DNA of 19,760 bases from CAYTRP01 sp964625145. GTDB taxonomy: Bacteria; Sumerlaeota; Sumerlaeia; SLMS01; JAHLLQ01. The stretch covers positions 1-19,760 of the forward strand of contig CAZVAQ010000062.1 in NCBI GenBank assembly GCA_964625145.1, in the 5' to 3' direction. The notes beneath the pieces are model-generated. The model was not told the DNA's origin. It was given only the letters and a program-made list of their open reading frames with translations, and did not search any database. Positions 7,675 through 14,985 of the stretch are shown here, piece by piece (the stretch's first letter is position 1; the number at the start of each line of letters is the position of its first letter). The translations under genes were made by a program, and so were the position numbers.

Positions 7675-8205
7675 CTACTTGCGGCGGCGGTACTTGGTCT
7701 CCATCATCTTCATTTCGCCCATGGCGGAGTGTTGGACCATGGACCATTCGCGGGTGTCGGGGCCGGTCCAGCGATCGACGATGACGTAGTGTGCCATCGC
7801 GCCGCCCATCATGGGGTCGGGCATGGTGCATTCCAATGTCATGGTATCGCGGGCGGCATTGAGATTGCCTTCGAAGTTCATGGCGTAGGGAGCCATGGTA
7901 TCCACCCAGACGGAGACGTACTTCTTCTTGATCATGTCGTAGCCAGTGACGCAGTGGCCGCGGAAGGGTTGGCCCATGGCTTCGGATTCAACTTCAGCGA
8001 GGAGCCAGAAGTCGCCGAACATGACGACGGTCTCCACGCCCTTGCCTTGCATTGGTTCGGGTCCGCACATGAAGTGCGACATCTCCATGTCCCAGGTGCC
8101 GGCACAATTGTGCAGATCCTTGACGTGGGGCATTGCGGCTTCGACCTGTTGCTGGAAGGCGGCCATGGCGGCTTCCGGGTTGAACTCCTGGCCAGTGGTG
8201 GACAT
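7675..8205 (-). CDS. DUF1579 family protein, no signal peptide
   Basis: This 176-residue protein has the DUF1579 pattern: a start like FNPEAAMAAF, then CAGTWDMEMSHF, a central TGYDMIKKKYVSVWVDTM, and a C-terminal WSMVQHSAMGEMKMMETKY. The family forms a small beta-barrel-like fold of unknown function. The protein is clearly paralogous to the product of the gene 45 bp upstream (8251-8889) along its full length, but it lacks that protein's signal peptide and linker, so it should stay in the cytoplasm. It is methionine-rich and ends in a basic tail (YRRRK). AAAGG lies about 12 nt before the ATG. The two genes are probably cotranscribed. Confidence 0.82.
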   Translation of the reverse strand: MSTTGQEFNPEAAMAAFQQQVEAAMPHVKDLHNCAGTWDMEMSHFMCGPEPMQGKGVETVVMFGDFWLLAEVESEAMGQPFRGHCVTGYDMIKKKYVSVWVDTMAPYAMNFEGNLNAARDTMTLECTMPDPMMGGAMAHYVIVDRWTGPDTREWSMVQHSAMGEMKMMETKYRRRK

Positions 8206-8250
8206 CGGCGTTGTACCTTTCTTGTCCTTGTCTGTGGAGCGATCTGATCG

Positions 8251-8889
8251 TCATTCGGCATCGCCGATGCGGGTATAGACTGCCTCCATGAGCTTCAGCT
8301 CGCCCATGGCGGATTTTTGCGACATGCTCCATTGGGTGGAGCCGTCGGGTTGTTCAGTTTCGATGATGGTGTAGACTGAGTCGAGCCCGGTCCACGCGTC
8401 CTTCATCTCGCAAATGTAGGTGTAAGTCTTGGTGGCCTCGTCGTAGGTTCCTTCAAAGAACATGCCGTAGGGGCCCATGGTATCGACCCAGTAGGTGACG
8501 TATTTCTGCTTCATGATGTCGTAGCCGGTGATGGATCGCCCCTGGAACGGCATGCCCATCATTTCGGAATCGACGGCACCCATGATCCAGTATTCGCCCA
8601 GCATGGTGCGGACTTCGACGGATGTCTGCTCGGTGGGGGCCTCGCCGGGGCCGCTGAAGTAGAACTTCTGCTTCGCCTCCCACTTGCCGGCCAAGGTCTT
8701 GAGGCGGTCGATCTCGGGTTTGGAGGCCTGGACCTTCTCCGTGAAGGCGGCCATGGCGGCTTCCGGATCGAAATCGGTGGGGGCGGCGGGGGTGTCCTGG
8801 GCGCGGGTGGAGAGGGCTCCGGCGGAGAAAGCGAGTACCAGAATGGCGAGACCGACGGTAAAGCGGCCCGCCAGCAGCGTGAGCTTCAT
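8251..8889 (-). CDS. DUF1579 family protein, exported
   Basis: This 212-residue protein was started at the ATG at 8889 because a perfect AGGAGG lies 8 nt upstream (8898-8903) and the product then begins with a signal peptide (MKLTLLAGRF, a hydrophobic core, then GALSTRAQ). The mature part starts DFDPEAAMAAF and has LAGKWEAKQKFYFSGPG, TGYDIMKQKYVTYWVDTMGP and a C-terminal WSMSQKSAMGELKLMEAVYT, the same layout as the downstream paralogue. DUF1579 function is unknown. The gene diverges from thiC, and the 319 bp between the two start codons contains the TPP riboswitch on the other strand. Confidence 0.85.
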   Translation of the reverse strand: MKLTLLAGRFTVGLAILVLAFSAGALSTRAQDTPAAPTDFDPEAAMAAFTEKVQASKPEIDRLKTLAGKWEAKQKFYFSGPGEAPTEQTSVEVRTMLGEYWIMGAVDSEMMGMPFQGRSITGYDIMKQKYVTYWVDTMGPYGMFFEGTYDEATKTYTYICEMKDAWTGLDSVYTIIETEQPDGSTQWSMSQKSAMGELKLMEAVYTRIGDAE

Positions 8890-8991
8890 GATGGATGCCT
8901 CCTGCGGGCAGATGGGCGATTCTAGCTGGCAAATGCCGGGATGACGGATTCGGCGCAAGCGAAATTATGGCGAATGTCGCAAAAAAAGGAT

Positions 8992-9144
8992 TCGCTTGCA
9001 ACGGGGACAGGGCGAGTCCACATTGCGGCCGAGTCGCTGGGTGAGGCGCCAAGAAGCGCCTGAGACGCGGTTTCCCCCGTTGGCCGGGGATGCACCGCGA
9101 AAGCCCCTGAACCTGATCCGGGTGACACCGGCGGAGGGAAGCGA
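8992..9144 (+). ncRNA. TPP riboswitch (THI element) in the thiC leader
   Basis: The core of the TPP aptamer is recognisable: P1 8992-8997 with 9139-9144 (TCGCTT/AAGCGA), P2 9000-9006 with 9075-9081 (AACGGGG/CCCCGTT), the invariant CTGAGA ending at 9065, and the P4/P5 block at about 9108-9140 carrying CTGAACCTGATCCGG and GGAGGGAA. The segment between the P2 strand and TGAGA, about 54 nt (9007-9060), is much longer than in the Escherichia coli thiM aptamer and holds extra GC-rich pairing. TPP binding is expected to turn down thiC, the pyrimidine branch of thiamine synthesis. Confidence 0.92.
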
Positions 9145-9161
9145 TGGTTGCCCGCCCTTCA

Positions 9162-9205
9162 AGCATCCTTCGCCCAGTCCGCCTTACCGACGCCGAAAGG
9201 ATGCT
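9162..9205 (+). promoter_or_regulatory. Shine-Dalgarno sequestering stem of the thiC riboswitch
   Basis: AGCATCCTT (9162-9170) pairs perfectly with AAGGATGCT (9197-9205), which contains the thiC ribosome binding site just before the ATG at 9209. CG/CG pairs extend the stem past one bulged A. GCATCC (9163-9168) can instead pair with GGATGC (9088-9093) inside the aptamer region, giving a possible alternative fold. No intrinsic terminator was seen here, so control is probably at translation. Confidence 0.65.
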
Positions 9206-9208
9206 CCG

Positions 9209-11086
9209 ATGACAATCGCCGACAACGCTCTTTCCGCCCTGCAGGCGGAGTTGATCACGCGCGAGGCATTCCCCGCTTCGCGAAAGGTTTACGTGCCGGG
9301 CTCGCGCCCGGACATTCGCGTGCCATTCCGCGCGATCAGCCAATCCCCCACCGCCGGCGAACCGAATCCGGATGTGGTCGTGTACGATACCTCCGGACCG
9401 TACACCGATCCCGACGTGATCATCAACGTGCGCGAGGGGCTGAAGCCGTTGCGGCTGGAGTGGATCATCGAGCGCGGCGATACGGAGGAAATGCCCGACG
9501 TCAGCAGCGAATACGGACGACAACGGGCGCGGGATCCGAAGTTGTCGGCGATTCGCTTTGTGCCGCAGCGCCTGCCCCGGCGCGCCAAGCCCGGCCGGCG
9601 CGTGACGCAGATGCATTATGCGCGACGCGGCGAGATCACGCCGGAGATGGAATACATCGCGATCCGCGAGAATTCGAAGAACGAGGCGCTGGGCGAATTG
9701 CTGAAGCAGCATCCGGGGAACAGCCACGGGGCGGCGATCCCGCGCGTGATCACGCCGGAATTCGTGCGCGACGAGGTGGCGCGCGGACGCGCGATCATTC
9801 CCGCGAACATCAATCATCCGGAACTGGAGCCGATGATCATCGGGCGGAATTTCCTGGTGAAGATCAACGCGAACATCGGCAACAGCGCGGTGACATCGAG
9901 CATCGAGGAAGAAGTGGAAAAGATGGTGTGGGCGACGCGTTGGGGCGCGGACACGGTGATGGATCTGTCCACCGGCAAGAACATCCACGAGACGCGTGAG
10001 TGGATCCTGCGCAACTCACCGGTGCCGATCGGGACAGTGCCGATCTATCAGGCGCTGGAGAAGGTGGGCGGTCGGCCGGAGGAGCTGACGTGGGAGTTGT
10101 TCCGCGACACGTTGATCGAGCAGGCGGAGCAAGGGGTGGATTACTTCACGATCCACGCGGGAGTGCTGCTGCGGTACATTCCGCTGACGGCAAGGCGCCG
10201 CACGGGGATCGTGAGCCGCGGCGGATCGATCATGGCAAAGTGGTGTCTGGCGCACCACAAGGAGAGTTTCCTGTACACGCATTGGGACGAGATCTGCGAG
10301 ATCATGGCGGCGTACGACATCAGCTTCAGCATCGGCGACGGTTTGCGCCCGGGGAGCATTGAGGACGCGAACGACGAAGCACAGTTTGGCGAGTTGAAGA
10401 CGCAGGGTGAGCTGACACGCCGCGCGTGGGAGTTTGACGTGCAGGTGATGAACGAGGGCCCCGGCCACGTGCCCATGCACATGATCCAGGAGAACATGAC
10501 GAAGCAGCTCGAATGGTGCGGCGAGGCGCCGTTTTACACGCTGGGGCCGCTGACGACGGACATTGCGCCTGGATATGATCACATCACGTCCGCCATTGGC
10601 GCGGCGATGATCGGTTGGTATGGCACGGCGATGCTTTGCTATGTGACGCCGAAGGAGCACCTGGGCCTGCCGAATCGTGACGACGTGCGCGAGGGGGTGA
10701 TCACGTACAAGATCGCGGCGCACGCGGCGGACCTGGCGAAGGGTCACCCGGGCGCTCAGGCAAGGGACAATGCGCTGAGCAAGGCGCGCTTCGAATTCCG
10801 CTGGCAGGATCAGTTCAACCTGTCGCTGGATCCGGAGAAGGCGAAGTCGTTCCACGACGAGACGCTGCCGGCGGAAGGCGCCAAGGTGGCGCATTTCTGC
10901 AGCATGTGCGGCCCGAAGTTCTGCAGCATGGAAATCACGCAGCAGATTCGCGACTACGCGGCGGCGAACGGGTACGCATCGGTGGAGCAGGCAAAGAGGG
11001 AGGGTATGGAGAAGATGAGCGAGGAGTTTGAGAGGGCGGGAGGGGAGGTGTACAGAAGGATTAAGGATGAAGGGGGGCGGGCGTAG
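9209..11086 (+). CDS. thiC: Phosphomethylpyrimidine synthase
   Basis: This 625-residue radical-SAM enzyme converts aminoimidazole ribotide to the pyrimidine phosphate of thiamine. The start at 9209 is set by AAAGGA about 8 nt upstream and by the family-like start. Visible family blocks are MHYARRGEITPEMEYIAIRE, GRNFLVKINANIGNSAV, MDLSTGKNIHETREWILRN, VSRGGSIMAKWCLAH, the NEGPGHVPMHMI segment, TDIAPGYDHITSAIG and the C-terminal iron-sulfur motif CSMCGPKFC (CX2CX4C). Length and motif order match complete ThiC. The gene is led by a TPP riboswitch. No other thiamine gene lies nearby. Confidence 0.97.
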   Translation: MTIADNALSALQAELITREAFPASRKVYVPGSRPDIRVPFRAISQSPTAGEPNPDVVVYDTSGPYTDPDVIINVREGLKPLRLEWIIERGDTEEMPDVSSEYGRQRARDPKLSAIRFVPQRLPRRAKPGRRVTQMHYARRGEITPEMEYIAIRENSKNEALGELLKQHPGNSHGAAIPRVITPEFVRDEVARGRAIIPANINHPELEPMIIGRNFLVKINANIGNSAVTSSIEEEVEKMVWATRWGADTVMDLSTGKNIHETREWILRNSPVPIGTVPIYQALEKVGGRPEELTWELFRDTLIEQAEQGVDYFTIHAGVLLRYIPLTARRRTGIVSRGGSIMAKWCLAHHKESFLYTHWDEICEIMAAYDISFSIGDGLRPGSIEDANDEAQFGELKTQGELTRRAWEFDVQVMNEGPGHVPMHMIQENMTKQLEWCGEAPFYTLGPLTTDIAPGYDHITSAIGAAMIGWYGTAMLCYVTPKEHLGLPNRDDVREGVITYKIAAHAADLAKGHPGAQARDNALSKARFEFRWQDQFNLSLDPEKAKSFHDETLPAEGAKVAHFCSMCGPKFCSMEITQQIRDYAAANGYASVEQAKREGMEKMSEEFERAGGEVYRRIKDEGGRA

Positions 11087-11127
11087 GAGCTGGCTGTTGG
11101 GAAGCGCGCCTTTGAATAATCCGGTTG

Positions 11128-11172
11128 TCGGCCCGTAGTCGGTTGGGGAACTCCCAATCGACCACGGGCCGA
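11128..11172 (+). terminator. Long stem-loop after thiC, abutting the next start codon
   Basis: Arms 11128-11147 and 11153-11172 pair over 20 positions with only one A-C mismatch and one G-U pair, around the loop GAACT. The stem begins 41 bp after the thiC stop and ends 6 bp before the ATG at 11179. It has no U-tract. It may terminate or stabilise the thiC transcript, or hide the weak ribosome binding site of the next gene. Confidence 0.45.
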
Positions 11173-11178
11173 AGCCAT

Positions 11179-11868
11179 ATGGACCTGCCGAAGCACCAGC
11201 CGCCGGAAGCCACGACGAGGGTCGTTTGCACGTACGGCCCGGAGTGGATGTGGCTATCTGTGACGCTGGCACTTGCCGGGGTGCTGGGATATCATCAGCT
11301 CCTGCATTTCGGTGAAGCACGGATGCCACTTCCATTGCTGTCGTGGATTCATGTGCCCACTTGGGTCGGGTGGATTCTCCACCTGCCCGTGTTATGCTTT
11401 GCGGCCGTTTTCTCATGCCGTACAATCGTCACCGTCGATCCGATGAGTGAATTTGTGACGAGTGAGACTCTCCTTCTTTGTTGCCTTCCCATTCGTCGCA
11501 GCCAACGAGCCCTGCGTGATGTTGCGGCGATTCGATGTTCCCACGAGGGGCTCAAGACTGGGAAGGTCGCCGGTGGCCCCATTGTCGCCGTCTACAAGGC
11601 GATGGTCATGGTTCTTGTGTTGGCCCTGCTGACTTCGCCGACTATTGCCTACGGGAGTGGTCTGCTTGCGGATCGCTATCCCGTGGTGGAGGCCCTGTTC
11701 TGGATGTCTGTGTTTGTGTGCAGCATCATTCTGGAATGGGGGACTCCCACGGTGCGCCTGCTGTTTATCGATGGGCGAAGCTGGATCTTGACGCGCGGTG
11801 CCGACGACGAGATCTATCGGGTGGCGCGGCTGGTGGCGAGGTTGGCAGGGGTGAGGGTCATCAGTTAG
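11179..11868 (+). CDS. Four-helix membrane protein, paralogue 1
   Basis: I do not recognise a named family. The 229-residue product has probable membrane helices at about residues 22-42, 60-82, 137-158 and 168-186. Between the helix pairs is a soluble stretch (TIVTVDPMSEFV, then LPIRRSQRALRDVAAIRC), and the tail is VRLLFIDGRSWILTR followed by VARLVARLAGVRVIS. This strand-loop-strand plus terminal helix looks like the split PH-like fold of some membrane-anchored bacterial proteins, which is inference. The next gene product shares the layout throughout, so the two are tandem duplicates. The ATG at 11179 is preferred; a TTG-started frame from 11125 would run through the stem-loop. The ribosome binding site is weak. 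Codon use is less GC-biased than in thiC. Confidence 0.75.
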   Translation: MDLPKHQPPEATTRVVCTYGPEWMWLSVTLALAGVLGYHQLLHFGEARMPLPLLSWIHVPTWVGWILHLPVLCFAAVFSCRTIVTVDPMSEFVTSETLLLCCLPIRRSQRALRDVAAIRCSHEGLKTGKVAGGPIVAVYKAMVMVLVLALLTSPTIAYGSGLLADRYPVVEALFWMSVFVCSIILEWGTPTVRLLFIDGRSWILTRGADDEIYRVARLVARLAGVRVIS

Positions 11869-11869
11869 C

Positions 11870-11920
11870 GCAATACCGATCATCACGGGCGCTTGACACT
11901 CCCGTGATGATCGGTATTGC
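11870..11920. repeat. Perfect 20-bp inverted repeat between tandem paralogues
   Basis: Arms 11870-11889 and 11901-11920 are perfectly complementary over 20 bp around an 11-nt loop. The left arm begins one base after the stop codon of the upstream gene. There is no U-tract. The loop contains TTGACA (11893-11898), and TATTGC follows at 11915-11920 with a 16-bp spacer, so a weak promoter for the second paralogue is conceivable. A transcript stabiliser, a terminator or a mobile-element remnant is equally possible. Confidence 0.6.
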
Positions 11921-11971
11921 TCTGGATAATGACTGAACTGCGATTGTAACGGGGTTCCGAAGGGGATTGTC

Positions 11972-12583
11972 ATGGAAGGCACTATCCACCTGCGCGTGGG
12001 ACCGCAATGGCCGTGGCTGGCGGGATCGTTGATCGTGTTGGGCCTTCTGCTCATGCACCAATTGGCCTACGTGGGGGCCGAGGAAATGCCCATGCCGGTG
12101 TTCGTGTCGGTGGTGATTCCGACGCTTGCGGGCTGGGCCATAGTGGCAGTGTCCGGTTTATATGTGTTGTTGTTTTCCACATTCACAAGGGTGAGCATCG
12201 ACCCGGTGAAGGAAGTTGTTCGCACCTCGACGTGGACGCTGGGGACCATTCCAATTCACTCTGCCCGGCGCCCGTTTGAAGACGCACGGTTTGTGAGGAT
12301 AGGATTGGATAGCACACTCGCGCAGTCGGCCGGCAGCGTCGCCGCCGGGTGTCTGGTTGGTCTCGTGAAGCGTATTGTGCTCTTTCTCTTGTTTGGCATC
12401 TGGGCTCTGATGTTCTTTTGGCTGTTTGATGGAGACAGCTCGCCCACGGATCCCGGAAAGCCGATTGGACAGATCGTCTTCAACGACCGGGACGCGTGGA
12501 TTGTCGTGCGCGGGAGTGAGGCACGCGTGGAGGCGGTGGCGACACTGGTTGCGCGGACTTTGGGTGTCCGACTTGGCGGATAG
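11972..12583 (+). CDS. Membrane protein, paralogue 2
   Basis: No named family is recognised. The 203-residue product has probable membrane helices at about residues 13-33 and 45-70, and one long or two short helices at about 126-153. The soluble block TRVSIDPVKEVVRTSTW, then GTIPIHSARRPFEDARFVRI aligns with TVDPMSEFV...LPIRRSQRALRDVAAIRC of the upstream protein. The tail QIVFNDRDAWIVVR, then VATLVARTLGVRLGG aligns with its tail. The start ATG follows AGGGG by about 7 nt. The duplication kept the topology, while sequence identity looks low except in the tail. Function is unknown; a membrane-anchored PH-like domain is a guess. Confidence 0.78.
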   Translation: MEGTIHLRVGPQWPWLAGSLIVLGLLLMHQLAYVGAEEMPMPVFVSVVIPTLAGWAIVAVSGLYVLLFSTFTRVSIDPVKEVVRTSTWTLGTIPIHSARRPFEDARFVRIGLDSTLAQSAGSVAAGCLVGLVKRIVLFLLFGIWALMFFWLFDGDSSPTDPGKPIGQIVFNDRDAWIVVRGSEARVEAVATLVARTLGVRLGG

Positions 12584-12589
12584 CACGAT

Positions 12590-12618
12590 TGACACCCCGG
12601 CCTGCCGTGGGGTTGTCA
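12590..12618 (+). terminator. Imperfect stem-loop after the second membrane paralogue
   Basis: TGACACCCC (12590-12598) pairs with GGGGTTGTCA (12609-12618), leaving one bulged T, around a 10-nt loop. The stem begins 6 bp after the stop codon and has no U-tract. It is a weak terminator candidate. Confidence 0.35.
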
Positions 12619-12670
12619 GTTGACCACTCAAACCAACCTCCCAGCCGTTTCAGGCCGGACGAAAGTGCGC

Positions 12671-14887
12671 ATGCCAATGCTGACCACTGTCCCCTTCCGC
12701 CGCCGTGCGATTGCCATTTCCTTCGGAGCCTGCCTGTTGGCGGCCTCGGCGCTGGCGCAGCCTTACTATCCTAACATGCAGTACGGACCGAAGCAGGAGC
12801 TGGCGCCGGGGGTCACCTGGCAGGAGCTGTCGAACCCCAATCCGTTGTGGAAGATCGACGTTTTCGAAATCGACATGACGAGCCGGAACGTCCATCTGAT
12901 GCCGGTGTTCAAGAACGCCGGGAACGTGGCCGGAACGCCGAACGAACGGACGAGCGCGATGGCGGTACGGACGGATGCCATCGCGGCAGTCAATGCGGGT
13001 TATTACGACACGTCGAACTTCATGACGAACAGCTACACCGTGATTGACGGCCAGTTGATCGGTGGCTCCAGCACCCTGATGCGGCCGGAGAACAACCGTT
13101 CGATCCTGGGCTTTTCGGGGAATCACCAGGCGATCCCCAAGCGAACGAAGGTGCGGAACACGTTCATCCCGCATGACACGGTCGATTGGGAGAAGATCAT
13201 CGACTTCATCGCCGGGCGGGGGCATTTCATCACGGCGAACGGTGTCGTCGTGACGCAGGACAACGAAAGCACAGGCGAGAGTCATTATGGTGCGCGCCAT
13301 CCGCGCACGCTGATCGGATACACGGCCGATCCGTACAAGGCGTACCTCGTCACGATCGACGGGCGGCAGGCGAGCTACAGCGTCGGGATGACGTACGAGG
13401 AATGCGCGAAGCTGATGGCGGACCTGGGGGTTGAGCAGTCGGTCAGCCTTGATGGTGGTGGCTCCACGACGGCATGGGTGAAGGGGAAGGGGATCGTCAA
13501 CTCGCCCTCGGATGTCTCGGAGCGAAGCGTGGTCAGCGCCTGGGTCGTGCTGGAGGCGAACACGGTCGACAACTCGGTGGAGGAGGTGACGGTCACCGGC
13601 GGTTGGACCACCGACAGCGCGCACGATGAGAAGTACTACCTCGATTCGTTGGTCTCGAGCAATGAGGATGCACCCGGCAGTGTGACGTGGACACCGGACT
13701 TCACACGCTCGGGTTTGTACAAAGTCTACGCATGGTGGACCAGCGACGCGGGGCGCACGACCGAAGCGCCGTACGTGATCCACAGCCTGTTGGACACGAC
13801 GACGATCCGGGTGGACCAGACGCAGAATGGCGGCCGGTGGAACCTGCTGGGGACGTTTGGTTTCGACGAGGGAACGGCCGGATCGGTTGCGCTGCACAAC
13901 TCGGCGCCGGGTACGGTTTCTGCGGATGCGATCCGCTTTGTCCGCGTCGGCGATGCGCCGACGGTCGTCCCGGTTGACTATGTGGTGACGGGCACGCTCT
14001 ATGAGAATGATTTTGAGGCAGACAGCTCGGGCGACTTTGCGGTGGTCCATCGCAATGTCTCTGACAACGCGGTGGATTTCAGCTATGACTACTCGACGTT
14101 CTCACAAGCGGGGGGCGGGATTCCGGCAAGCATCCCCGCTTCGCCTCGCACGACGGGCGATGGTACCCGGGCGCTGCGGATGGCGGTGAACCTGGCGGCC
14201 GGCACTCCCAACGCCGTCACGGCCACGCTGACTGCGATCGAGCCGCGGGAGAACATGCGCATCACGTTTGACGGTTGGATCAATTACAACGGCGGTACGG
14301 GCGGGACGAGCAACTCGACGGAGTTCCTGACGTTTGGCGGGAGCGCTAATCCCGCGCTCTACGCCCACACGAGCACAGCGTACACCCATCCCGCCGCGGC
14401 GAACCAGCCCTTCAACGGGTTCTTCTTCGCAATCGCCGGCGAGGGGGGCTCCGCGCAGGACTATCGTTATTATGATGGAAGCGGAACTGGCGGGGCGACG
14501 GGGAATAACGGCCCGTTGGCGAACTTCCTGGGGACTGGCGCCGTGGATCATCCCGACTTTACCAGCGTCTTTCCGAAGCCGCCGTTTGAGACGGCCGGTG
14601 CGCCCGGGAAGCAATGGTTGCGCTGGGAAGTGTTGGTGCTGGACGGAAAGGTGCGCCTGATCGTCACCAGGGAGGATCTGTCGCAGATCCTGCTGTGCGA
14701 TTGGTTCACGCCAAACGCCACGGCGACGATGGCGGATCTGCTGCCGCACTTTGGCACGACGGATCCGTTGGCGACGGCGGCGAATCCGGCCTCGGATAAT
14801 TTTGTGCTGATCGACAATCTGCGCGTGGAGAGCATCAGCGCGATGACGGTTCCCGGAGAAATGCGGGATTCGTGGGCGATTTATTGA
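12671..14887 (+). CDS. Secreted phosphodiester glycosidase with golvesin-like domain
   Basis: This protein of about 738 residues has a signal peptide (MPMLTTVPFRRR, a hydrophobic core, then AASALAQ). Residues about 95-294 match the NAGPA/phosphodiester glycosidase domain: AVNAGYYD, HPRTLIGYTADP, YLVTIDGRQ, GMTYEECAKLMADLGVEQSV, LDGGGSTT and NSPSD followed by ERSVVSAW. This family cleaves phosphodiester-linked sugars; here the target is probably extracellular or cell-wall glycans. Residues about 305-426 resemble the golvesin/xanthan-lyase-type domain (WTPDFTRSGLYKVYAWW, then TIRVDQTQNGGRWNLLGTF and ADAIRFV), a likely carbohydrate-binding unit. Residues 440-735 form a beta-rich unit of unrecognised family. 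No sorting signal is visible at the C-terminus. The frame is open from 12620 (TTG), but the signal peptide favours 12671; the ATG at 12677 is also possible. Confidence 0.85.
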   Translation: MPMLTTVPFRRRAIAISFGACLLAASALAQPYYPNMQYGPKQELAPGVTWQELSNPNPLWKIDVFEIDMTSRNVHLMPVFKNAGNVAGTPNERTSAMAVRTDAIAAVNAGYYDTSNFMTNSYTVIDGQLIGGSSTLMRPENNRSILGFSGNHQAIPKRTKVRNTFIPHDTVDWEKIIDFIAGRGHFITANGVVVTQDNESTGESHYGARHPRTLIGYTADPYKAYLVTIDGRQASYSVGMTYEECAKLMADLGVEQSVSLDGGGSTTAWVKGKGIVNSPSDVSERSVVSAWVVLEANTVDNSVEEVTVTGGWTTDSAHDEKYYLDSLVSSNEDAPGSVTWTPDFTRSGLYKVYAWWTSDAGRTTEAPYVIHSLLDTTTIRVDQTQNGGRWNLLGTFGFDEGTAGSVALHNSAPGTVSADAIRFVRVGDAPTVVPVDYVVTGTLYENDFEADSSGDFAVVHRNVSDNAVDFSYDYSTFSQAGGGIPASIPASPRTTGDGTRALRMAVNLAAGTPNAVTATLTAIEPRENMRITFDGWINYNGGTGGTSNSTEFLTFGGSANPALYAHTSTAYTHPAAANQPFNGFFFAIAGEGGSAQDYRYYDGSGTGGATGNNGPLANFLGTGAVDHPDFTSVFPKPPFETAGAPGKQWLRWEVLVLDGKVRLIVTREDLSQILLCDWFTPNATATMADLLPHFGTTDPLATAANPASDNFVLIDNLRVESISAMTVPGEMRDSWAIY

Positions 14888-14901
14888 GGGGGGGGGAGAG
14901 T

Positions 14902-14926
14902 GGTGGACGGTGGACGAGGTGGACGG
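14902..14926. repeat. GTGGACG tandem repeats
   Basis: GTGGACG occurs three times close together (GGTGGACGGTGGACGAGG and then TGGACGG) in the gap after the glycosidase gene. GGTGGACGGTGGA is also found at positions 1-13 of the window. The decamer CGAGGTGGAC at 14915-14924 recurs at 7406 and 17636. The function is unknown. Confidence 0.35.
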
Positions 14927-14929
14927 TTC

Positions 14930-14985
14930 GCTGACGCGAAGAGATGGACTTGGGGCGAGTGGTGGTACTGCCCCTTCGCGTCAGT
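14930..14985. terminator. Bidirectional stem-loop between convergent genes
   Basis: CTGACGCGAAG (14931-14941) pairs perfectly with CTTCGCGTCAG (14974-14984), with a G-U pair possible outside and an inner GGGGC/GCCC pairing. It separates the glycosidase gene, which ends at 14887, from the roadblock gene, which ends at 14981 on the other strand. Its right arm includes the roadblock stop codon. It is probably a shared terminator, though U-tracts are absent. Confidence 0.5.

Noticed and set aside
10016..11425. Long open frame on the minus strand opposite thiC
   Set aside because: It is antisense to a complete thiC with all family motifs; its product is Arg/His/Leu-rich with no recognisable family, typical of high-GC shadow frames.
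11865..11937. Integron attC site at the perfect inverted repeat
   Set aside because: The flanking GTTAGCG and ACTGAAC do not fit GTTRRRY and RYYYAAC and are in the wrong order; perfect arms are also unlike attC sites, and no integrase is nearby.
12650..14050. 466-codon minus-strand frame opposite the glycosidase gene
   Set aside because: Its composition is Arg/Asp/His-rich with no domain pattern, while the plus-strand product has a signal peptide and a clear catalytic domain.
14902..14926. Short CRISPR-like array
   Set aside because: The repeats are 7-10 bp with almost no spacer, and no cas gene is present.
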